The notes under the pieces: generated by a model
Told to the model about the DNA's origin: nothing
The model's input: the letters and a program-made list of their open reading frames with translations, nothing else
The model's database searches: none
Origin: an uncultured Methanobrevibacter sp.
Lineage (GTDB): Archaea > Methanobacteriota > Methanobacteria > Methanobacteriales > Methanobacteriaceae
Direction: 5' to 3'
Assembly: GCF_946184425.1 (NCBI RefSeq)
Contig: NZ_CAMHFP010000004.1
Span: 24,026-88,025 of the forward strand
Length of the DNA: 64,000 nucleotides
Part shown: piece after piece, positions 57,572-64,000 of the stretch
Layout of the letters: each line of letters starts with the position of its first letter
Position numbering within the stretch: position 1 is the first letter of the stretch
Position numbers and translations under genes: made by a program

Positions 57572-58774
57572 ATGACAAATATTTTTAAAACATACGGGGA
57601 TTTTTTTAGAACTGTTGGACCAGTTTTGTTTTTTATAGGCATTATCTCTTGGATTTTGATAAATATTTTTCCAAATCAAGTTTATCTAAAACCCAATTTA
57701 TTTATATTGTGCCATTATTTGACACTTTTAATACCGCTTGGCATTATCCTCTTTTTTTCTCATAGATTTTTGTATCATGTTGATTATCACACAGAGGATT
57801 TTGATTTTTTTACAACTAAAATTCATAATTCATTTGAAAACCCTTGGGAAAAGGAACATTGCTCACACGAGAATTATGAAGAGATGAAATTCAGTGCTTC
57901 CGGAAGAGTTAAACGAGTTATACAGATTAAAGATAGACGCATCAGCAATATATATGTGGAAAGGACCATAAGAACTAAAACAGGGCGAGATTATTTTAAA
58001 ATATATTACCTGTTTTTCAACTCTGAAAAGGAGCGGGCGGAAAATGAGGAGCGTCTTGTGAAGAAATATAGAGAAATGCATGACAACTGCCATACAGGAC
58101 ATTATTCGGCTGAAAATATTCTAATTGTATTTCAATGTTATACCTTTAGCATTTATGGTATAAAAAGAGCTTATCCTTTCACAAAATATCTTGTGATACG
58201 AAAAGCAGTGAAAAACATTAAACTGAGATCATTAACAGAGTTGCAGGAGATAATGGTCAAAAAAGAAAAAGAGCAAAAGGCTCAGCTTATAAACATCTCC
58301 AAGGATTCCTCGCTTGATATTTCCAGACGCAAATCTGCAATCAGCCTTATCGATGATAATTCCATTTTGGCTGACATAGCCCTGAATGACAGTGACAGTG
58401 AGGCCTCACTTGAAGCGGCTCGAAAAATCACGGATAACACATTACTTACTGATATATTAATTAATACAGATTACAGTAATATGGCGGAGTTAATAGACCA
58501 TATCGACGATAAAGAGATGCTCTTTAAAATTGCCCACTATGCCAATGAGCAAACAGTTAAAATTCGAGGCAAAGATAAAATTAGAGATATGGGTTTGTGG
58601 GATAAGTTCCATGCATATGAAAAGGAACAGTATCTTATATGCAAGAAATGTGGAGGAAAGTATTCCATTGTGGGAAGCCACTACAACAAGCAGTTTGACT
58701 GGTTTTTCTATGATTTGAAATGTGATGGCTGCGGAGATGTTGCAGACATCCCCCAACATATGCTTGATGAATAG
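57572..58774 (+). CDS. Membrane-anchored protein with C-terminal zinc ribbon, unknown function
   Basis: A 400-residue protein from ATG 57572, which follows GGTGAT with 5-nt spacing; the same frame opens earlier at 57431 but that would overlap the adhesin gene and add 47 implausible residues. Two membrane segments (about 15-34 and 45-62) are followed by a cytoplasmic-looking domain with many charged residues. From about 235 to 345 there are short helical repeats (IADIALNDSDSEASLEAARKI, LIDHIDDKEMLFKIAHYA) reminiscent of HEAT-like units. A C-terminal zinc ribbon (CKKCGGKY ... CDGCGD) ends the protein. I do not recognise a named family. Not adhesin-like and probably unrelated to the surface island. 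Confidence 0.75.
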   Translation: MTNIFKTYGDFFRTVGPVLFFIGIISWILINIFPNQVYLKPNLFILCHYLTLLIPLGIILFFSHRFLYHVDYHTEDFDFFTTKIHNSFENPWEKEHCSHENYEEMKFSASGRVKRVIQIKDRRISNIYVERTIRTKTGRDYFKIYYLFFNSEKERAENEERLVKKYREMHDNCHTGHYSAENILIVFQCYTFSIYGIKRAYPFTKYLVIRKAVKNIKLRSLTELQEIMVKKEKEQKAQLINISKDSSLDISRRKSAISLIDDNSILADIALNDSDSEASLEAARKITDNTLLTDILINTDYSNMAELIDHIDDKEMLFKIAHYANEQTVKIRGKDKIRDMGLWDKFHAYEKEQYLICKKCGGKYSIVGSHYNKQFDWFFYDLKCDGCGDVADIPQHMLDE

Positions 58775-58778
58775 TCAG

Positions 58779-59063
58779 CTATTCCGGGAGCCCATATTCC
58801 TGCAGGTTGATTGTGACAACATTCAGTGCAGTTGTTGCATACCATGCTTTCAGGGAAGGGTTTTTGGCTTCCATCTCTTTTGCCTGTTTCATCCATTCCA
58901 CAAGTTCAGTGTAGCGAAGCTCTGAAGGTGGCATTCCGTCAAATATTACAAAAGCGTATTTGTTGTTTGCATCTTCACGGTCTCGCCACTTAATCAGAAT
59001 GTCTGCCGCCTTGTCGCCATCATTTGCCTCAATTGCATTTTTGAATTCTTCTGCGTAATCCAT
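58779..59063 (-). CDS. Small hypothetical protein
   Basis: A 94-residue soluble, acidic protein: MDYAEEFKNAIEANDGDKAA at the start, then ILIKWRDREDANNKYAFVIFDG and a helical C-terminus ending in LQEYGLPE. ATG 59063 follows GAGGATG on its strand. The first half recalls a single helical-repeat unit. It ends 4 bp from the convergent stop of the zinc-ribbon protein gene. No recognised family. Confidence 0.7.
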   Translation of the reverse strand: MDYAEEFKNAIEANDGDKAADILIKWRDREDANNKYAFVIFDGMPPSELRYTELVEWMKQAKEMEAKNPSLKAWYATTALNVVTINLQEYGLPE

Positions 59064-59144
59064 GTTTTCATCCTCTTATTATTTAATATATATTTATATC
59101 TTTTTCTCTTAATTTAAATCAGATAAAGTTTCTTCTTTCATTAG

Positions 59145-59644
59145 GAGTTTAAAATACTCGTAAAGGATTACCGAGGTAATGCTATTTCAAATTATCCTTT
59201 ACCTGTCGATATTGGAAATATTGATATGAATCTTTTCAAACATTATCAGCTGCGTACCAACTCTAACGGGCGGCATATTTGCCTGCAATTTCAACTCTGG
59301 TGACTATTGAGGTAACTGGTAAATTTGGTGCCTATGATTTCTAATGGTAACTGTTCTGAAGGCAACTCCTAAACTGGTCGCTGTCAAGAAAACATTCAAA
59401 TGCAGTCTGAAAATCAAAAGCTACATAGTCGGATTAAGGGACAATAACAACAAGGGCATGAAAAAATGAAGGTTACCTTAAAGGTCGGCGGCTAAACGTA
59501 TGTTGCCAAAACAAACACCTGGGGCTAGTGGTATTCAAGATTACCCAACTGGCCAAAAAGGGAACATTTGTTGGATTGGTAAGCTTTGTGGGAAATTCTT
59601 ACTACAAAAAGATTATCAGAAAAGTCATTTTATATATTAGATAG
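59145..59644 (+). pseudogene. Degraded 3'-end copy of an adhesin gene
   Basis: With frame changes this stretch reads as the last two Ig-like domains of the 52816-57489 adhesin. KILVKDYRGNAISNYPLPV and YQLRTNSNGR match the second-last domain. KATPKLVAVKKTFKCSLKIK, KVGG, YVAKTN and SYYKKIIRKVILYIR match the Lys-rich terminal domain. Stops and frameshifts are scattered throughout, and no start or upstream domains are present. The final TAG (59642-59644) and its hairpin are retained. A decayed duplicate or the stump of a deleted neighbouring adhesin gene. Confidence 0.85.
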
Positions 59645-59668
59645 GAGTTTTAACTCCTTTTAATTATT
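59643..59668 (+). terminator. Retained hairpin terminator of the adhesin remnant
   Basis: AGGAGTT (59643-59649) and AACTCCT (59652-59658) form a 7-bp perfect stem, with T-rich sequence after it. It matches the position and start of the hairpin after the intact adhesin gene. Confidence 0.65.
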
Positions 59669-59934
59669 TTTTTCTATTTTGCATAGCTGTTGTTTTCATT
59701 GAATTTTTTTGTTAATTTTCTAATGAATATTCCAAAAAATACACTGGTGGTGATTTTATACGAATTTAGTTAAATTGGTCAATAACTATTCTTTTTTTAT
59801 TTCTTTTATTAATCAGTTAACCATAATATAAACATATTTAAATACTTTTTTAAATAGATTTATATTTAATGAATGATGCAATTTTGCAGTAAAATCCATT
59901 TTATGTGTTTAAGGGGTATGTTGTTGGTGATTAA
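59669..59934. other. Promoter-bearing spacer before the DndD-like trio
   Basis: AT-rich. A TATA-like TTTATATT (59859-59866) would start a transcript near 59890, giving a leader of about 45 nt before ATG 59935. Confidence 0.45.
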
Positions 59935-60114
59935 ATGAGGTTGAATACAGAAATCATAGATTTTATTCGAAATAATGATGAATTTGATGATGAAGTAAAG
60001 CTTTTTTTAATTCAAACTTTGACTTTGGAGTTAAAACGATATAAAGCAGATTATAAACATTATTTTAAAGAATATGATCGTATTATAACTAAATCTATTA
60101 AGGAGCAAAGATAA
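59935..60114 (+). CDS. 59-residue helical protein, first gene of the DndD-like unit
   Basis: A short frame, MRLNTEIIDFIRNNDEFDDE at the start and ITKSIKEQR at the end, predicted to be almost all helical and strongly charged (acidic first half, basic second half). ATG 59935 lies 4 nt after GGTGA. Its TAA stop overlaps the ATG of the ATPase gene (TAATG), so the two are translationally coupled. That makes it a real gene and a likely partner or regulator of the ATPase. No family recognised. Confidence 0.78.
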   Translation: MRLNTEIIDFIRNNDEFDDEVKLFLIQTLTLELKRYKADYKHYFKEYDRIITKSIKEQR

Positions 60115-62096
60115 TGGATCTCAATAAAGTTATAATTAAGAATTATAGGCAATATCGTGATATTGTAATAGATTTTGCTAGAGATTCTAATGAAAATTTC
60201 ACTGTAATTAAAGGGAATAACGGTACTGGTAAAACAACATTATTGAATGCTTTAAGTTGGTGTTTGTATGGTGAAGAGATTCACGATTATAAGGATGATT
60301 CTTCAATGAGCATATGCAATAACAAATCATTAAAATTAGCAGAAAACAATTCTGATATTTTGGTTTGTGTTGAAATGGAATTTATTGATGAGAATGATGA
60401 AATTTTATCTTTCAGACGTTCTAGAAAATTTCATAAGACAAATGATGATTTAATTGCAGATGCATTTGGAGATACTTTTGAAGTAATAACTCAGGATGGA
60501 GATGATTTTGTAATAACTGAAGATAATGCGGTTTATATTGTTGAAAGCAGAATTCCAAAAGATATTGAAGACTATTTCTTTTTTGATGGTGCAAGATTAA
60601 GTGAATATTTTCAAAACACATCTAATAAAAAGATAAAAGACGCCGTGTTGGAATTATCTCAGTTAAACTTGATTTTAACATTAAACAATAATCTAAAAAA
60701 TGTTGAAGAAAGGTATATCAAAAAACAAAAGGATATTGCTCCTGTATTGGGTAGGGCTAATGAGGAAATTTCAAATTTAAATTCTCAAGTTAATATTTAT
60801 GAAACTTCTTTAGAAACATCTAAAAATAAATTAAAAGAATTTTCAAATGAATTGAAAATTGTGGAAGAAGAATTAATGAAATCTAATGTTAATGAAGTTA
60901 GTGAAAAATCAAAAAGAGATAAGGAATTAAAAAGGAGAATTAAAAAAGCAAAATCTAATGTTAATTCTGCTAAAGAAAAAAGAAGAAAATTGATTTTGGA
61001 AACTTATCCTTATATGTTGTCTTATAATTATTTCACTCATTTCCTAAAATATGGAGAATCCACACGGAAAAAAGGATTCATTCCTCCTAAATTTAAAAGA
61101 GGATTTTTAGAAGATATGCTTAAAGAGGGAATTTGTATTTGTGGTGCTGATTTAAAAACTGATACTGCTCACAGAAAAGCTATTGAGGCATTGCTTGAAG
61201 AAACAAACCCTTTGACTGATAAATCTGAAGAGATAACTTTAGCTATTGCACATGTAAAAGAAGTAATATTGAAAGATTTAAAATCTTTTAAAGCTGATTT
61301 AAAAGAGTATAAACAAATAATTGCCGAAAATGAAGCCGATTTAGATGAAATGATTGAAGAAAGAAAAACTATTAGGGCATTTCTTGAAAAATATTCCGAG
61401 GATAGGATAAAAGAATTAACTTCACTAAAAACTTCCTATGAAAAAGAAATCAGGAATCATGAACGAAATATGGGGCGCTGTGAATCAGAAATTAGTTCAA
61501 TTAGGAAAAAAATAGGCAAATGGAAAAAAGTTCAGACTCAAGAAGCAAAAATGCAAATTGAACTTGAAGAATATAATAAAAAGATAAATTTCACACGAAA
61601 TGCAATCGATGCTGCAAAAACTGTTAGATCTGAATTAACAGAAAATATGAGACTTAAAATTGAAAATCTAACTAAAGAAAAATTCATTAAAATTCAATGG
61701 AAAGATGATGAATTTGTAGATATACGTTTGGATCAAAATTATGGTGTTTTTGTTAAAAATAGAACTGGTAAAGAAGAAAGACCTGGAGATTTGTCAGATG
61801 GGGAGAAATTATGTTTAGGTCTTTGTTTCATGTCTGCATTGCATAATGTATCGGGATTTGAATTGCCAATTGTTATGGATACTCCATTGGGAAATCTGGA
61901 TGTGGATATGAGGCATAATATTGCAGAATTCTTACCTCAATTTGTCGGTGGAAAACAAATTGTTTTACTTGTTACCAGCACAGAATATACTGATGATTTT
62001 AGGGAAACCTTATTGGATCATGTTGGTAAGGAATACACAATTGAATGGAATAACTCTGAAGATGGAAAAGAATCAAGGGTGGTTTTAGATGGCTAG
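60114..62096 (+). CDS. DndD-like SMC/Rad50-type ATPase
   Basis: A 660-residue ABC-type ATPase split by a long coiled coil. Walker A is GNNGTGKT (34-41), followed by ALSWCLYG. The arms run about 180-330 and 375-530, with CICG at 341-344 in the middle, where Rad50 would have a CxxC zinc hook; only a CxC is present. The ABC signature LSDGEK is at 560-565 and Walker B LPIVMD at 584-589, followed by TPLGNLD. The KLxLGLCFMSALHxVSG and IVLLVTSTEY segments match DndD of DNA phosphorothioation systems better than true Rad50 or RecN. No DndA, DndC or DndB gene is seen here. Overlaps both neighbours. Confidence 0.83.
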   Translation: MDLNKVIIKNYRQYRDIVIDFARDSNENFTVIKGNNGTGKTTLLNALSWCLYGEEIHDYKDDSSMSICNNKSLKLAENNSDILVCVEMEFIDENDEILSFRRSRKFHKTNDDLIADAFGDTFEVITQDGDDFVITEDNAVYIVESRIPKDIEDYFFFDGARLSEYFQNTSNKKIKDAVLELSQLNLILTLNNNLKNVEERYIKKQKDIAPVLGRANEEISNLNSQVNIYETSLETSKNKLKEFSNELKIVEEELMKSNVNEVSEKSKRDKELKRRIKKAKSNVNSAKEKRRKLILETYPYMLSYNYFTHFLKYGESTRKKGFIPPKFKRGFLEDMLKEGICICGADLKTDTAHRKAIEALLEETNPLTDKSEEITLAIAHVKEVILKDLKSFKADLKEYKQIIAENEADLDEMIEERKTIRAFLEKYSEDRIKELTSLKTSYEKEIRNHERNMGRCESEISSIRKKIGKWKKVQTQEAKMQIELEEYNKKINFTRNAIDAAKTVRSELTENMRLKIENLTKEKFIKIQWKDDEFVDIRLDQNYGVFVKNRTGKEERPGDLSDGEKLCLGLCFMSALHNVSGFELPIVMDTPLGNLDVDMRHNIAEFLPQFVGGKQIVLLVTSTEYTDDFRETLLDHVGKEYTIEWNNSEDGKESRVVLDG

Positions 62097-62523
62097 AGCA
62101 AAAGGAACAGAAGGTAGACGTTTAACATATGATGATGAAGATAATGAAATTTATACTAATTTAATTGCATCTTCAACCCCATTTAAAAAATTAAGTATCA
62201 TAGATTTATTTTCTATTGCTCTTATAAAAGGTAAAAAATTGGGCATAAGGACTGAATTGGGTGATGGTGCCATAGGAAGGGTTCGTAAATCTACAATTGA
62301 TGGAACCAACCTTCGTTATTTGATGATGGCGATTGCTTCAGATGAAGAAAAATCTATTGATGTTTTAACTGATGAAAATAAATACTTTACAATTTGTGAG
62401 GAATATGCAAAAACAGGTATTGAGTTAATAAATTCTGAAGTTTTAAATAAACGCAACAAAATTTTAGATGATATGGAAGATGAGCTTTTAAAGTTTTATG
62501 ATAAATATTTGGGAGAAAGTTAA
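62089..62523 (+). CDS. Small partner protein, dnd-associated/DndE-like
   Basis: A 144-residue protein starting 8 bp before the ATPase gene ends. Features are a charged start (KGTEGRRLTYDDEDNEIYTNL), then FKKLSIIDLFSIALIKGKKLGIRTELGDGA, and a helical end with NLRYLMMAIASDE, VLTDENKYFTICEEYAKTGIELI. The last pattern, ending in EEYAxxGIELI, resembles my memory of dnd-system-associated protein 4; DndE is a second possibility. Either would make this a phosphorothioation-related or DNA-sensing module, but I could not search. Its stop overlaps that of the convergent radical SAM gene. Confidence 0.6.
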   Translation: MARAKGTEGRRLTYDDEDNEIYTNLIASSTPFKKLSIIDLFSIALIKGKKLGIRTELGDGAIGRVRKSTIDGTNLRYLMMAIASDEEKSIDVLTDENKYFTICEEYAKTGIELINSEVLNKRNKILDDMEDELLKFYDKYLGES

Positions 62524-63821
62524 TTCTTCTTTTTATTTATTTTATAATAGTCTTGTTCCGATGCATCGTGATATAATAATGGGTTCCATGCATCAGGTAA
62601 ATATTTTTTAACTTCTTCATAGTTCATATTTCGGTATTTTTTGGCATCTTCTTGAGGTACTTGCTTTCTTTCAAGAATTGTAGAATGATAATCAACTTCA
62701 TGTCTCATGCAGATGTTATGTCTTCTAATATTTCTTCGAAATTTTCTTATTTTTTGATCTGTCCATCCGCATTTTTCATGAATATAATAATCTTCAGGAC
62801 CTTGATTTCTTTTGTAGGAACTATAATTATCAAATGTGGCATCTAATGGTCTATAGCGGCAATCGGTTATTTGAACTCCCCATTCTGCACATTTGACTCT
62901 TTTTTCTTCCATTTCTTCATAATTTGGTTCATAATTGTATATCATAAATATTGAAATTTCTTTAGATGTAAAACCAGCATCAATTAATAAGTCAATTTGT
63001 TCTTTAATTTTTGGTGCTTGAACTATTCCATAGTCCCATGCAATTTTTGGATTTTTAAATCCTGCATCTTTTAGCATTTTTGCTAAATGGGGTTTTTTTC
63101 TAAGAATTCTCCCATCAAAACCAGATTGTGATTCTAAATAACTTATTTTTTTCTCTTTTTTTAATTCAATTAGCTCTTCAAGGATATTTTCAATATATTT
63201 ATTTGCTAAAAGATTATTGTCATAAAATACTAATTTTTTCTTGATAATTTCGTCTTTAATTGATTTTTTACATACCCAATTAGGTTCTATAATGTATGTC
63301 CCGCAGAATCCACATTTTCGTATGCATCCTCTACTTGTATGTATTATTTGATAATCAACATCAACAAGGCTATAATCGGGGATTATATTTTCTGCTTCTG
63401 ATATTGGGCCCTGAATAACATCTGTACATCCGGTGTATTTTTTACAATGTTCTGGCATTAATGATGCATAAACGCCCCCTACCAGTATTGGAACTCCTTT
63501 AAATTTATTTTTATAAAATAAAACTGCATTTTTCACATATTCTGACCAGTATGTGAATATGGAAGTAACGCAAATTAAATCAGGTATGTATTCATCTTTG
63601 GGCAAAATGTCGAATGTTGTTTGATTGTAATCATTGTTTTTTTGTTCCTCGAAACGTATTAATTTAACATTAATATCTTTACTTTTAAGATATGATGCTA
63701 TTTTTAAAAGACCAATTGGTAAAAAATTAGAATGATTTCTGCTTTTATTTGGAATAGGGAAGTTGGGTTCTATAAGTAAAACATTTTTTGTGTCTTCCGA
63801 TATCCAATCTTTAAATTCCAT
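62520..63821 (-). CDS. Radical SAM protein with cobalamin-binding-like N-terminal domain
   Basis: A 433-residue protein. Residues 10-130 have the B12-binding Rossmann pattern (NVLLIEPNFPIPNKS, FLPIGLLKIASYLKSKD, LICVTSIFTYW, PILVGGVYAS). No DxHxxG is seen, so base-off cobalamin ligation is doubtful. The radical SAM cluster is C166-x3-C170-x2-C173 in RGCIRKCGFCGTY, with the barrel to about 330 and a Cys/His-containing C-terminal segment (CGWTD, IRRHNICMRHEVDY). ATG 63821 follows GGAG. Such enzymes methylate or rearrange varied substrates, and the exact reaction cannot be read. It converges on the DndD-like unit with stop codons overlapping. Confidence 0.85.
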   Translation of the reverse strand: MEFKDWISEDTKNVLLIEPNFPIPNKSRNHSNFLPIGLLKIASYLKSKDINVKLIRFEEQKNNDYNQTTFDILPKDEYIPDLICVTSIFTYWSEYVKNAVLFYKNKFKGVPILVGGVYASLMPEHCKKYTGCTDVIQGPISEAENIIPDYSLVDVDYQIIHTSRGCIRKCGFCGTYIIEPNWVCKKSIKDEIIKKKLVFYDNNLLANKYIENILEELIELKKEKKISYLESQSGFDGRILRKKPHLAKMLKDAGFKNPKIAWDYGIVQAPKIKEQIDLLIDAGFTSKEISIFMIYNYEPNYEEMEEKRVKCAEWGVQITDCRYRPLDATFDNYSSYKRNQGPEDYYIHEKCGWTDQKIRKFRRNIRRHNICMRHEVDYHSTILERKQVPQEDAKKYRNMNYEEVKKYLPDAWNPLLYHDASEQDYYKINKKKN

Positions 63822-64000
63822 TATTTTTCTCCAGAATTATTAAATAAATTATGTATTATTTTATCCAATTAATTTTATTTAAATTTTTTTTCATGGCAAG
63901 ATCAATATGGATGGTACTTTAATTTTATTTATAAGATTAATTTTTATTATATTTATTAATAAAATCAATAATTATTTTGATCTTTTTGAGATCATTAATA

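Noticed and set aside
1..64000. CRISPR arrays, transfer or ribosomal RNA genes, insertion sequences.
   Set aside because: I saw no regularly spaced repeats, no cloverleaf-like sequence with a TTCRA-type loop, no rRNA-like stretch and no transposase-like protein.

Overview
The window reads as a chromosomal stretch of a methanogenic archaeon of the Methanobrevibacter type (order Methanobacteriales). The evidence is low G+C (about one third by eye), GGTGA/GGAGG ribosome binding sites, archaeal information-processing genes (ribosomal proteins S19e, L39e, L31e and LX, aIF6, prefoldin alpha, archaeal FtsY, RNase P component 4, AglB) and a very large family of secreted adhesin-like proteins of the kind described in rumen and gut Methanobrevibacter. 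I cannot name the species.

Layout. Bases 1-4610 carry the oligosaccharyltransferase AglB, a DRG-type GTPase with a TGS domain and a Fap7-like adenylate kinase. Bases 4737-6020 are a decayed AAA ATPase with a DUF4143-type C-terminal region, broken by several frameshifts. Bases 6233-12996 are a conserved housekeeping run: RNase P component 4, YhbY-like RNA-binding protein, S19e, PDCD5-like protein, a PP-loop ATPase, L39e, L31e, aIF6, LX, prefoldin alpha, FtsY with a long acidic repeat-containing N-terminus, and a CapA-like surface protein. From about 13.4 to 57.5 kb the window is a surface-protein island. It holds two tandem secreted proteins with Ig-like domains and a TIM-barrel-like hydrolase domain, and several giant adhesin-like proteins built from right-handed beta-helix repeats and Ig-like domains. 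Two of these giants carry an embedded papain-type (C1) cysteine protease. A DUF11 protein, a winged-helix regulator, an SNF-family Na+-coupled transporter and small membrane or secreted proteins lie among them. Bases 57.5-59.6 kb hold a membrane-anchored zinc-ribbon protein, a small hypothetical gene and a degraded copy of the 3' end of the neighbouring adhesin gene. Bases 59.9-62.5 kb hold a compact, translationally coupled three-gene unit: a 59-residue helical protein, a DndD-like SMC/Rad50-type ATPase and a small protein resembling dnd-associated/DndE-type partners. A radical SAM protein with a cobalamin-binding-like N-terminus converges on it.

How it may work together. AglB would N-glycosylate the Asn-X-Ser/Thr-rich adhesins exported here. 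The adhesins end in one of three ways: a lysine-rich Ig-like domain, a C-terminal membrane helix, or a catalytic-looking domain. These are probably different modes of cell-wall or membrane retention. The DndD-like unit is the best candidate for an undescribed defence-type system.

Most notable sequence-level signals: (1) at least three surface-protein genes appear to start at AUU or AUC, placed exactly 4 nt after a GGTGA motif, which restores a normal charged signal-peptide start; (2) in six genes and one pseudogene the stop codon lies inside the stem of the 3' hairpin; (3) the DndD-like trio. All are readings by eye with no database search or computed statistics.
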